Shown here in pieces: positions 33,841 through 43,010 of a DNA stretch of 64,000 bases. Each line of letters starts with the position of its first letter. Position 1 is the first letter of the stretch. Position numbers and translations under genes: made by a program. Source of the stretch: Leptodesmis sichuanensis A121 (GTDB lineage: Bacteria; Cyanobacteriota; Cyanobacteriia; Leptolyngbyales; Leptolyngbyaceae); assembly GCF_021379005.1 (NCBI RefSeq), contig NZ_CP075171.1, positions 4,340,001 through 4,404,000 on the forward strand. Direction: 5' to 3'. The notes beneath the pieces were generated by a model that saw only the letters and a list, made by a program, of their open reading frames with translations, was not told the origin of the DNA and ran no database searches.

Positions 33841-34086
33841 TTAAGAGGCAACCTCAATCAGTTCCTGACGATGGCTGGTCAATTGGATGGCGATGGCACC
33901 TGCATAATCAGCAGAGATGACATGATTGCTCAACAGGAGATCTGGAACGATGTCTCGTAGTTTTTGACTCAGAGCCTCAATAGTGTCGGCTTCAGTTGCC
34001 AATCCAGGAATATCTTCACTGGTGGCAACCCAGACCGCTGCTGCTTCGTCCCAGAAGGCACTAACCTGATACACTGCCGCTTCCAT
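33841..34086 (-). CDS. HicB-like antitoxin (DUF1902)
   Basis: Protein of 81 residues: VSAFWDEAAAVWVATSEDIPGL followed by EADTIEALSQKL, the partial RNase H fold seen in HicB and DUF1902 proteins. It neutralises the adjacent HicA toxin. It has no separate DNA-binding domain, so autoregulation may need the complex. The antitoxin precedes the toxin, the reverse of the classical hicA-hicB order. Confidence 0.78.
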   Translation of the reverse strand: MEAAVYQVSAFWDEAAAVWVATSEDIPGLATEADTIEALSQKLRDIVPDLLLSNHVISADYAGAIAIQLTSHRQELIEVAS

Positions 34087-34312
34087 CCTGACCTCCCCTT
34101 GAGCGATCGCTTCTCCAGTCTAAAGCACGGTTCACTTCGATGTAGCTTGCAATTTATGTATTTCTCTACTCTACGATTAAATCGCGTAGGTAGCAGGTAA
34201 TAGAACAGAAATTCTTGGCCAATAAAAGTGGCGCGGCAATATGGTGAAATGGTAGCGGCAGCCAATTGTCATCTGTCTACTGTTAGATCTCACTTATTAC
34301 ACTCAGATCCCC

Positions 34313-35530
34313 ATGAACATGACTCGTCGCCGTTTCCCCATTGTTCTATCTACTTTGGCTGTGATGGTTACAGCCTGTACATCTGCCAATCCTGGTACTT
34401 CAACTGGAGGAGCGCCGCAAGCTGCAGGAACCAATGGGACGATCGCGATCGGGGTGGGGGTGGCTCAAACCAGTAATGTGGCCTTGTTGGGGCAGGAACA
34501 GGTGGCCGGAGCTAAAATTGCGGAAAAGTATTTTAATGACAAAGGCGGCATCAATGGGACTCCCATCCGCCTCGTGCTGCAGGATACAGCAGGGGATGAA
34601 CAGGGAGCGATTAACGCCTTCCAAAGTCTGATCAATCAAGGGAAGGTTGCAGGGATTGTGGGGCCAACTCTCTCCCAGCAGGCATTTAGTGCGGATCCGA
34701 TCGCCGATCGGGCCAAAGTTCCAGTGATCGGCCCCTCAAATACGGCCAAAGGAATTCCTCAAATTGGTGACTTTGTTGCGCGGGTATCGGCTCCGGTGAC
34801 GGTCGTGGCTCCTAACTCGGTGAAAGCCGCCCTGAAGCTGAATCCCAACATCAAAAAGGTCGCTGTTTTCTACGCTCAAAACGATGCCTTCAGTAAATCG
34901 GAAACAGAAGTTTTTCAGCAAACGGTTAAAGATCAGAATCTGGAGTTAGTCACCGTACAAAAATTTCAAACCACCGACACGGATTTTCAAACTCAGGCCA
35001 CAGCGGCTCTCAACCTCAAACCCGATCTGGTGATCATCTCAGGACTAGCGGCAGATGGTGGCAATCTGGTACGGCAACTTCGGGAGTTAGGGTATCAGGG
35101 ATTAATTATTGGTGGCAATGGCCTCAATACCTCCAACATTTTTCCAGTTTGTAAAGCCCTATGTGATGGCGTGCTGATTGCCCAGGCTTACAGTCCTGAA
35201 ACTCCCAATGACATTAATAAAGCCTTTCGGGACGCTTACGTTGCCCAGTACAAAAAGGAACCCCCCCAATTCAGCGCCCAAGCCTTTACAGGTATTCAGG
35301 TGTTTGTGGATGCTTTAAAGGAACTGGATAAAACTGCCAAAGTGACTCAAAAGCCCTTACCTGATCTGCGAGTTGCTTTAAATCAACAACTGCTTCAAGG
35401 CAAATACACCACACCGCTCGGCGAAATTTCCTTCACCCCCGAAGGGGAAATTGTCCAGAAGGATTTTTATGTAGCTCAAATCAAAATGGATCCCGATGGC
35501 AATAACGGCAAGTTTACTTTTTTGAAGTAA
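34313..35530 (+). CDS. Branched-chain/neutral amino acid ABC transporter substrate-binding lipoprotein
   Basis: Protein of 405 residues. The signal peptide ends in the lipobox VTAC (Cys near residue 22), so it is a lipoprotein of the periplasmic face. A type I periplasmic-binding fold of the LivJ/NatB family follows: GIVGPTLSQQAFSADPIAD, VPVIGPSNTAKGI, and FFTGIQ-like AFTGIQVFVDALKEL. It stands alone; no permease or ATPase genes are adjacent, so the transporter must be encoded elsewhere. ATG 34319 is an alternative start. Confidence 0.85.
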   Translation: MNMTRRRFPIVLSTLAVMVTACTSANPGTSTGGAPQAAGTNGTIAIGVGVAQTSNVALLGQEQVAGAKIAEKYFNDKGGINGTPIRLVLQDTAGDEQGAINAFQSLINQGKVAGIVGPTLSQQAFSADPIADRAKVPVIGPSNTAKGIPQIGDFVARVSAPVTVVAPNSVKAALKLNPNIKKVAVFYAQNDAFSKSETEVFQQTVKDQNLELVTVQKFQTTDTDFQTQATAALNLKPDLVIISGLAADGGNLVRQLRELGYQGLIIGGNGLNTSNIFPVCKALCDGVLIAQAYSPETPNDINKAFRDAYVAQYKKEPPQFSAQAFTGIQVFVDALKELDKTAKVTQKPLPDLRVALNQQLLQGKYTTPLGEISFTPEGEIVQKDFYVAQIKMDPDGNNGKFTFLK

Positions 35531-35981
35531 CCACTATGGCGGACAAGGGCGATCGCTCCCACAGGCTTGAGTCGGAAATGGATTATCTAGCCCACTTTCC
35601 GCCCTTTAAGTGTCACACTCAAACATTTAACCCTGAAAGCCTTGCTGAGCAAAGAATATGAGGCTATTAGTTCGCATGAACCATTAGAGCGCAGTTGAGA
35701 ATAGATGCTGTTTATTGAGATAAATCTCTGGCCAAGGCTTCTGGGAGTCCGTGGCTGCGTCGTTAATCCCTGATGTGCCAGTTGAAAGTGCGGAATGTGG
35801 GATCTAGAATAATATCATCATTCTAGATAATCCAACGAATATAGAAATGATGCTCACTCGCGATGGATTTGAAGATCCTATCATTGTCATCAAGCAAGAA
35901 GAATATGGATGATGTAGGATATGTTGGCGTTAGCCGTAACGCATCATCAGTCATGCATGATCACTGGCGTGAATTACTCAG
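35531..35981. other. Intergenic region with palindromic repeats
   Basis: No credible gene. It contains a perfect 9 bp stem, ATCTAGAAT/ATTCTAGAT, with a 9-base loop (35802-35828). A palindromic motif GCGTTA-GCCG-TAACGC at 35927-35942 is bracketed by GATGAT and ATCATC. A 21-codon frame from 35848 looks like noise or a decayed gene. Confidence 0.4.
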
Positions 35982-38900
35982 TTATTTCGTTAAGCCTACA
36001 ATCTCTTCAAAGCAGAAGTCATCCACCAGTTGAGTCAGGGCATTGGCGAGAGGAGCCTGCTCTTTAGGAATTTGTTGAATCAATTGAGAAACTAATTTGG
36101 CATTCACTTTCTTTGCGGCTTGATTCAATTGCTGAACCCACTCTACAGGCATCACCGAGAAACTATCAGTGGTTAGGGTAAAGGGTACAGACTCTTCGTT
36201 GACTGCAGGTTGGGCGTGCTGCTGCGCGGATACCACAAAGGTTGGATAGGAGTGTGGCTCCGCATAAACGTACTGCAGTCCCAGATATTCCGCCATCTTT
36301 TCAAAAATGACTTCCGCCTTAAAAGGTTTTCGCACAAAGTCATTACACCCCATCGAAAGGGCGACCCGGCGATCTTCCTCAAACACACTCCCCGTCAGCG
36401 CAATAATAATCGGCGGTTCCTGTCCCGTTGCGGCGCAGGCGGCTTTAATCCGTTTGGTCGCTTCGTAGCCATCCATCACGGGCATCCGAATATCCATCCA
36501 GATGAAATGGGGTGACCAGGCTTCCCATTGGGCGATCGCGGCCTCTCCATTCGCCGCTTCCTGTACCTCAAACCCAATCGGGGCCAACAGTTCAACCAAA
36601 ATCTGACGGTTTTCCAGCCGATCTTCCACAATCAAGATGCGGTAGGTGGGTTCTCCTGAGGCCAAGCCAATCACTTGCTGATGGGATGTTCCATGCAGAT
36701 GTCCTGCGGCCTCCACGACTTGAGTTTGAATGGATAACCGAAAGGTGGCTCCCTCTCCCAGCACACTGGTAACGGAAATTTCGCCTGCCATTAAGTGAGC
36801 AAACTTCTGGCTGATGGCCAGTCCCAACCCCGTTCCCTCCTGAGATTTGCGCCCGGTTTCCGTTTGCACAAAGGCTTCAAACAGGTGTTCCAGTTCTTCG
36901 GGTGCAATCCCAGGGCCAGTATCTTCGACTGCAAAGTAAAGAGTGTAAAGGGATTTTGGATTGATGGCTGATTGGTGCGTGGCGCGTGGCTCATGGCTCG
37001 CGCTACCTGCTAACGAATTACCGCTTACCAAGAATGGCTCATCTTCTACCTCCTGCTTTTTGCTCTCCTGATCCCTGATCTCCGATCCCTGATCCCTGAT
37101 CTCTACTCCCTCCTCTCCCCACACCCTCAGCATCACCTGTCCCTGCTCAGTAAACTTAACGGCGTTACCGAGCAGGTTCACCAGTACCTGACGCAATTTA
37201 CTTTCATCCGTGCGGATGTATTCCGGTAAAGCGCTCTGCCGCTCCAGTACCAGCTTCAATCCTTTGCTTTGAGCTTTGAATTGAAACATTTGGTATAACC
37301 AATCAATCAGTCCCAGGAGATCAAAGTCATTCTCGTTGAGCGTAATTCTGCCCGCCTCGATCTTGGACATTTCCAGAACATCATTAATCAGGGTCAGTAA
37401 ATGTTCGCCGCTGCGGTTAATGGTATTCAGTTGCTCTTGCTGTTGAGGATTCAGCGCCCCACCTCGTAATAACAATTGGGTAAAGCCCAGAATCACATTC
37501 AGGGGCGTTCGCAGTTCGTGGCTCATGTTCGCGAGAAAGATGCTCTTCGCCCGATTCGCGTTTTCTGCGGCTGCTACAGCCTGTTGCAGGGCGGCTTCGG
37601 CTTGCTTGCGATCGCTAATATCAGCAATCACCCCTTCAATGTAGCCTTCACTGGTATCTAATCGAGCCGAAATCAGTCCCCACAAATGGGAGCCATCGCA
37701 TTTGCGGAATAGGGCTTCCTGATTTTGAATTTCGCCCTGTTGCTGCAACTGTTCCAGAAACTGCTGTCGTTGTTCCCGATCGACATAAAACTCTGCGGAG
37801 TATTTTTGACCAATCACCTCAGAGCCATGATCAAATCCCATCATCGTAATCAGCCGTTGATTGGCATCCAGGAACAGGCCATCCTCGGCGCGAAGGCGAA
37901 AAATGCCGACCTGGGAATTTTTAAAGATGTTGCGGAACTTGGTTTCACTGCGACGGAGTGCTTTTTCCGATTGTTTCCGGGCAGTAATGTCGCGTACCAT
38001 CACCAGTACTTCATCCGGCTGGCTGGGAACTATACGCACCTCTTCATCCCGCACTTCCCCATCAATCACCAGTTGTTGCTCGTAAATTTGCAATTCACCG
38101 ATAGCAAGGGCTTGTTGCACATGGTACATCCGTTGTTCAGCCAGATCTGGGGGGAGCGAGTTATATACCGTTGTGCCAACCAGCAGTTGACGGGGATTCA
38201 GTACCTTCAGGTGGTTTTGGCTGATGATATCGAGGTAAGTACCATCGCGGTGAATGCGGAATAGTAAGTCAGGAATGGCATTGATCAGGGCGCGGTTCGT
38301 GGCTTCACTCTGGCGCAATGCTGCATCCGCCTGTTTCAGTTGTGTGATGTCCCGTGCTACCCAAAGCACCTGCTCGTCTGACAGAGGAGAAACACTTCCG
38401 GCAAACCACATCTCCCGCCCCGCAATCTCCAGACTGTACTCTGCCTGTACCACCGTCTGGGTGTCCAGGGCTTGCAGAATCAGGCGATGAAAAAATGCAG
38501 CCTGTTCTGGTGTTTTTGTTTCATAAAGGGTGCGGTTAATTTGCTGCTCCGATGGACTGGTTAATAGTCCTGGATTGGTGGCTACAATCTTGAGACAATA
38601 GCCCTCCCGGTTGTAGACCAGCAGGGCATCGGGCATGGCAGCAAACAAGCTCCGTAATTCCGCTTCTGAGGCTTGCAGGGCGGCTGCAATTTGTTTTAAT
38701 TCGGTAATGTCCGACAGAATGCCCTCTACGGAGGTGGCATCTGGACTTAACCAGGCCGATAACAAGCCCCAAAAAACAGTACCATAGTGCTTGTGAAACA
38801 GTACTTCAAAGTTATTGACCTTGCCATGAGCCTTCAGTTGTTGAATTAATTTCGTGCGATGGTCAGGTTCAACATAAAAGTTGACGGATTGTTCTCGGCC

Positions 38901-40118
38901 AATCAGGTCTTCTGGGGAGGTGTAGCCCAACAGATTGGCAAATCGCTGGTTGGCATCCACGAACAAACCGTCCTCTAACCGAGTGCGAAAAATGCCGACT
39001 TGAGAGTTTTCAAAAAAGTTGCGAAACTTGGCTTCGCTTTGTTGCAATTCCAGGGCTGTCTGCTGGCACTCCCGTTCGTATTGCTCCAAATCAGACAGCA
39101 TGGTGTTGATGCGGGTGGCGAGTTGAGACAATTCATCCTGCCCCTGTACGCTCACCCGCCGCGACAGATCATCTCGCCGGATCGTACTGACTTCCTTACT
39201 GAGGTTAGCAAGCCGGGATAGCACCAATCGTTCTAGCAGGAGCAGGGTAACTCCACCAAAGACCACTCCAATACCGAAGGTTGCCCAACTTAAGACACGA
39301 ATAATATTCTGTCCATACTTGTAAATCGTGCGCGGCGTGTTGGTTTGTACCAGTACCGCAGGTTTGCCGTAAATATCGTTGAGCAGGGTATACCCAGCGA
39401 TCGCATCTTCATTCAAGGGCTGCACAGTAATCGTGGGTCGATCGAGGGTGGGTGAGGCATTCTGTAAGCTGGATGGTAACTGTTGGGGATTTACGGGTTG
39501 CAAGGACAGAGGCAACCGGGCAATTTTGGAATACTCCTTTATTTCCGCCGCATCCAGATAGCGCCCAACAATTAATATGCCGCGCATCGGACCTGTACCG
39601 TCGCTTTTTAGAACGGGGTGCGAGGCGATAATCATCGGGCCTTCCGGCAACAGGAGAATTCCAGATAAGCGCTCCGTTGGACTCTTATGAGTAAGCAGGC
39701 GATCGCCCGGTTTCAGGAAAGGCCGAATCGAGTCAGGCAGGGGACGTTTTTCCAGGGTCTGGCGATTGAAGCCAGTTTCATAAATAATCTGACCTGCAGC
39801 ATCGAGAAACAACACCAGATTCACACCCGTTGTGCCCAGTTGCGTGTTGACCAGATTGGATTGAATAAACTGCGGATTTCGATCCTGAATGAAGGCATAG
39901 GCATCATCCCAGGTAGACCAATCGGCAAAGTTATTGCTGAATTGATCAATCTGCTGCGAGATGACGTTCAATACGCCCGTCATGCTCTGGCGAGTATCTT
40001 GCTCTTCGGCTTGCAGATAGCTTCCCAGCAGCAGTTTCGATGAAATGCCATAGAGAGCCGCATTTAACCCCAATAACGTGATTCCAATGACGATTAACGT
40101 CCGTTTTCGCAAAGTCAT
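35982..40118 (-). CDS. CHASE4-HAMP-multi-PAS hybrid histidine kinase with REC
   Basis: Membrane hybrid kinase of 1378 residues. TM1 near residues 5-25, extracytoplasmic CHASE4 (FADWSTWDDAYAFIQDRNPQF), TM2 near 280-300, HAMP, four PAS/PAC modules, then HisKA with phospho-acceptor His867 ([10 protein letters not shown]), HATPase and REC with Asp1209 (IWMDIRMPVMDG). The final helical tail (VMPVEWVQQLNQ..TQLVDDFCFEEIVGLTK) matches the tail of the kinase at 18848-21712; the two are paralogues. ATG 40118 places the membrane helix at the N-terminus; TTG 40160 would add 14 residues. Between the HATPase boxes (about 36960-37100) an in-frame insertion encodes repeat peptide such as EIRDQGSEIRDQ. Confidence 0.88.
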   Translation of the reverse strand: MTLRKRTLIVIGITLLGLNAALYGISSKLLLGSYLQAEEQDTRQSMTGVLNVISQQIDQFSNNFADWSTWDDAYAFIQDRNPQFIQSNLVNTQLGTTGVNLVLFLDAAGQIIYETGFNRQTLEKRPLPDSIRPFLKPGDRLLTHKSPTERLSGILLLPEGPMIIASHPVLKSDGTGPMRGILIVGRYLDAAEIKEYSKIARLPLSLQPVNPQQLPSSLQNASPTLDRPTITVQPLNEDAIAGYTLLNDIYGKPAVLVQTNTPRTIYKYGQNIIRVLSWATFGIGVVFGGVTLLLLERLVLSRLANLSKEVSTIRRDDLSRRVSVQGQDELSQLATRINTMLSDLEQYERECQQTALELQQSEAKFRNFFENSQVGIFRTRLEDGLFVDANQRFANLLGYTSPEDLIGREQSVNFYVEPDHRTKLIQQLKAHGKVNNFEVLFHKHYGTVFWGLLSAWLSPDATSVEGILSDITELKQIAAALQASEAELRSLFAAMPDALLVYNREGYCLKIVATNPGLLTSPSEQQINRTLYETKTPEQAAFFHRLILQALDTQTVVQAEYSLEIAGREMWFAGSVSPLSDEQVLWVARDITQLKQADAALRQSEATNRALINAIPDLLFRIHRDGTYLDIISQNHLKVLNPRQLLVGTTVYNSLPPDLAEQRMYHVQQALAIGELQIYEQQLVIDGEVRDEEVRIVPSQPDEVLVMVRDITARKQSEKALRRSETKFRNIFKNSQVGIFRLRAEDGLFLDANQRLITMMGFDHGSEVIGQKYSAEFYVDREQRQQFLEQLQQQGEIQNQEALFRKCDGSHLWGLISARLDTSEGYIEGVIADISDRKQAEAALQQAVAAAENANRAKSIFLANMSHELRTPLNVILGFTQLLLRGGALNPQQQEQLNTINRSGEHLLTLINDVLEMSKIEAGRITLNENDFDLLGLIDWLYQMFQFKAQSKGLKLVLERQSALPEYIRTDESKLRQVLVNLLGNAVKFTEQGQVMLRVWGEEGVEIRDQGSEIRDQESKKQEVEDEPFLVSGNSLAGSASHEPRATHQSAINPKSLYTLYFAVEDTGPGIAPEELEHLFEAFVQTETGRKSQEGTGLGLAISQKFAHLMAGEISVTSVLGEGATFRLSIQTQVVEAAGHLHGTSHQQVIGLASGEPTYRILIVEDRLENRQILVELLAPIGFEVQEAANGEAAIAQWEAWSPHFIWMDIRMPVMDGYEATKRIKAACAATGQEPPIIIALTGSVFEEDRRVALSMGCNDFVRKPFKAEVIFEKMAEYLGLQYVYAEPHSYPTFVVSAQQHAQPAVNEESVPFTLTTDSFSVMPVEWVQQLNQAAKKVNAKLVSQLIQQIPKEQAPLANALTQLVDDFCFEEIVGLTK

Positions 40119-40154
40119 GGAAATACCTGCTGGTGCTGAAAAGCTTACTTTACC

Positions 40155-40223
40155 AACCAAGTCCGGCTAGAAGTCTAGAACTTCCCAATCAGAGAAACTA
40201 TAGTTTTGGACTTGGACAAAGGT
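40155..40223. repeat. Dispersed repeat B, copy 2
   Basis: Matches 8051-8120: ACCAAGTCC..GCTAGA..ATCAGAGAAACT..TTGGACAA. The ends CCAAGTCC and GGACTTGG are perfect inverted repeats here. It lies just upstream of the kinase start. Confidence 0.5.
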
Positions 40224-40394
40224 TTATATAGCCTGATTTCCCAGGAAAAGAAAGAACTTTAGCGGAAGAGATTTGTCAGTTAACCAGTAACAGCAGTCAC
40301 TGAGTCAACCTATCCAATGAATAGTTTCAAAACCTTGATTCATCGCTGGTCAACTCCCCATAAAGTTTCATTAGAACGGTTGACTGTCAGGTAA

Positions 40395-40649
40395 AAATTT
40401 TGCTGCTGTAAATTTCAGCAATCACTTTCTCCACTTGTTAAGCCATCTAAGTCTCCCTCTAAAGCTGGCTTTTTGTTTGACGATCCCTTACCTCAGAGCC
40501 TCCTGATTCCCGGTATGATGGTTGAGTTTGCTCACGGTGGAGCGCGACAAATCGTGACCTTTCGGGGCAGTGAAGTTTGGGTGACGGGAGAGGCGTTGGA
40601 TCCTGTGATGGATGGATACCCGCAGGCTATTAAGCTGAGGATCAAATGA
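40395..40649 (+). pseudogene. Small open frame or gene remnant upstream of the glycosyltransferase
   Basis: Open frame with protein-like composition but no convincing start. From ATG 40515 it would encode 44 residues (MMVEFAHGGARQIV.., VTGEALDPVMDGYPQAIKLR). Its stop TGA overlaps the ATG of the next gene (ATGATG at 40646). It could be the 3' end of a decayed gene or a short coupled leader peptide. I do not recognise the family. Confidence 0.3.
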
Positions 40650-41662
40650 TGAAGCATGGTTTGAATCCACAATCGGATGTGTTGGTGTCGGTAGTTTCGC
40701 CCATCTGCAATGCGGAATCCTGGATTGGAGAGTATCTGCAAGCCATCTCGGCCTTGTTAGCCCATGAGTATAAGGATTATGAAATTGTGCTGGTTGACAA
40801 TGGCTCGACCGATAACACCGTTGCTGTAGTGGAGCAGTTGCAGCAGGAGTTACGCAACATTCAACTCTATTCCTTGGCTCGTTCTATCCCTCATGAAAGT
40901 GCCTTTGTTGTGGGATTAGAGCAAGCGATCGGGGATGTGGTGATTACCTTAGATGCGGCTTACGATCCCATCGATCCGATTCTGGAAATGGTGCAACTGG
41001 CCTATAGTGGGGTGGATATTGTTTACGGTCTGCGCAGCGATCGGCTCAGCCAAAAAGGTGGCTTCAGTCTTTACAACTGGCTGAGTCAAATTTTCTTTCG
41101 CTTCTACCGCCAGATTACCAAGGAAAACCTGCCGATCGCTGCTTCCACACTGCGACTTTATACGCGGCGGGCGATTAATTCGTTTTTAGATAATAGCGAT
41201 CGTTACAGCTTATTTCCCGTGATTGCCGCCTTTTCAGGTCTACGATATCAGACCTTTACCTATCAACGTCTGAACCGCACTGGACTGCCGACCAATCAAA
41301 GTTATTCAGCCGCTATTTCTCGCGCCTTTCGCTTAATTTTCCTCTCCTCTCACTATCCTCTCCGCCTGCTCTCGTTTACCGCCCTGGCCGGAGCTTTTCT
41401 GAACGTGATTTATAGCTTTTACGTGCTGTTCGTCAATCTGTTCAAATCCAAAGTGGCGGAAGGCTGGACGACGCTTTCCCTGCAAAACTCCGTCATGTTC
41501 TTCATCCTGTTCATGATCCTGGCGGTTCTGTCGGAATACATCGCCCGGTTGGTAATGACGAACCAAAATCGGCCTTTTTACTTTGTCACCCGTGAGAGCC
41601 GCAGCCTGGTGCTGGTCAGGAAGAAGGAACTGAATGTCGTGCGAAACGACCTCAAATCTTGA
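40646..41662 (+). CDS. Family 2 glycosyltransferase, membrane-bound (DPM1/GtrB type)
   Basis: Protein of 338 residues. The GT-A domain has LVSVVSPICNAESW, EIVLVDNGSTDNT (nucleotide-sugar binding) and VVITLDAAYD, where a DxD-like acidic motif is expected. Two C-terminal membrane helices (LRLLSFTALAGAFLNVIYSFYV and SVMFFILFMILAVLSEYIARL) are as in polyisoprenyl-phosphate glycosyltransferases. It likely transfers a sugar to a lipid carrier for surface polysaccharide or protein glycosylation. GAGG lies 6-9 bases before the ATG. The next gene, a large membrane protein, starts 4 bases after the stop, suggesting the two work together. Confidence 0.85.
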   Translation: MMKHGLNPQSDVLVSVVSPICNAESWIGEYLQAISALLAHEYKDYEIVLVDNGSTDNTVAVVEQLQQELRNIQLYSLARSIPHESAFVVGLEQAIGDVVITLDAAYDPIDPILEMVQLAYSGVDIVYGLRSDRLSQKGGFSLYNWLSQIFFRFYRQITKENLPIAASTLRLYTRRAINSFLDNSDRYSLFPVIAAFSGLRYQTFTYQRLNRTGLPTNQSYSAAISRAFRLIFLSSHYPLRLLSFTALAGAFLNVIYSFYVLFVNLFKSKVAEGWTTLSLQNSVMFFILFMILAVLSEYIARLVMTNQNRPFYFVTRESRSLVLVRKKELNVVRNDLKS

Positions 41663-41910
41663 GCCATGCGCATGAAACTGCTCAAATCTCTGCAGCCCTT
41701 ACTCACTGCTCCGGTCTTCATCTGGGAGTACGTCCTGGTGGCGCTGCTGCTGGCTTCGGTGCTGGGTCGGGCGATCGCTGGGATTCATGCCTCCTTGTTT
41801 GCCCAGAAATACTCCCAGCTAACCGTGGGAGACATCACCTGGGGGGCAGGCAGCAAAGCACCAGATTACCTGCTGTTGCTGGGTTTTGTTGTCACCTTTT
41901 TGCTCATCTA

Positions 41911-43010
41911 TAGCAATCCCAAATCAGATGTGAGAATCTAGAGACGACTGCAATATGGTTGGAAATGGTTCTATGCTAGAAGACCTGAATGACTTCATCA
42001 AGTCTAATCCAGATGCGCGTGAACTCAAACGAGCAGTAGCGGTCCAAATGTTTCTCAAAGGATATAAGCATCGAGAGATTGGGGAGAGTATCGGTGTGAG
42101 TTCAGGTTTCATTAGCAAATGGAGTAGGATCTACGAACAGTTGGGGGTTTCTGGGTTGAAACTGGGGTATTGCGGTTCAGTCGGCTATCTAGAACCAGAG
42201 CAACGGCAGGCGGTGATTAGCTGGTTAAAGCACAAGAATTACTGGAATCTGGCTGAGTTGCAAGCGCATATTGAACAGGAGTATGGAGTAGTCTTTGACT
42301 CCAAGCAAAGTTACTACACCCTGTTTGAGCAAGCTGGGATTAGCTGGAAGAAAACGCAAAAGCGCAATCCGAAGGCAGACCCAGCGTTAGTAGAGAAAAA
42401 AACAGGAGATTACGGCTTGGTTGGAGGCGCATCGGCAGGAGATCATCTCGGGCGAGTTGGTGGTCTTCTTTGAGGATGAATGCCATCTGTTGTGGGGGGA
42501 CTTATGTGGGTATGTGTGGGGCAAAACAAACGAACGCATCGAGGTTCCCATCACCAATGAACGCAGCAGGCAGACTTACTATGGAGCCGTGAATATCTAC
42601 ACACAGCAGTGCCTGATTCAAGCATCTGAAACTGGCAATAGCGATGGCACGATTGCTTTTCTTCAATATCTGCTGAGCCAATGTCCGAACAGTCGGATTG
42701 CGTTGATTTGGGATGGAGCCAGCTATCATCGCTCCCAAGAGGTAAAACAGTATCTTGAATCGGTCAATCAAGGACTCGATGAGTCCAACTGGAAAATCAC
42801 TTGCATTCGCTTTGCGCCCAATGATCCCAAGCAAAACCCAATTGAGGATATTTGGTTGCAGGCAAAGCGATTCATTCGAGAGTACTACCACTTGTGTCAA
42901 TCGTTCAATGTCGTTAAGTTCCTCTTTGAGCTTGTGACTCACCACCAAACCTTTAGCTTTCCAAAGCTTTTTACCTATGGCTTTTTCTCATAATCCATTT
43001 AGGATCGCTA
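41911..43010 (+). mobile_element. IS630/Tc1-mariner family insertion sequence (1100 bp)
   Basis: The left end reads TAGCAATCCCAAAT. The reverse complement of the right end reads TAGCGATCCTAAAT, giving imperfect terminal inverted repeats over about 25 bp. It is flanked by TA at 41909-41910 and 43011-43012, the TA target duplication of the family. It carries one transposase in two overlapping frames. It interrupts the membrane protein gene 41666-45875. Confidence 0.88.
41955..42993 (+). CDS. IS630-family DDE transposase in two frames (frameshift at A7)
   Basis: The first frame (41955-42473) encodes the helix-turn-helix part: KRAVAVQMFLKGYKHREIGESIGVS and the second HTH YWNLAELQAHIEQEYGV, ending ..ADPALVEKK at an A7 tract (42396-42402). 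The second frame, which covers 42394-42993, continues QEITAWLEAHR..ELVVFFEDE and carries the DDE catalytic residues in FFEDE, LIWDGASYHRS and NPIEDIW. A +1 shift on the A-run joins the two into the expected family sequence. This may be programmed slippage or a single-base insertion that inactivated the element. ATG 41973 is an alternative start. Confidence 0.8.

Noticed and set aside
33639-33857. 72-codon frame overlapping the HicA toxin
   Set aside because: It is in a different phase, and the 65-codon frame has the HicA motifs and abuts the antitoxin stop.
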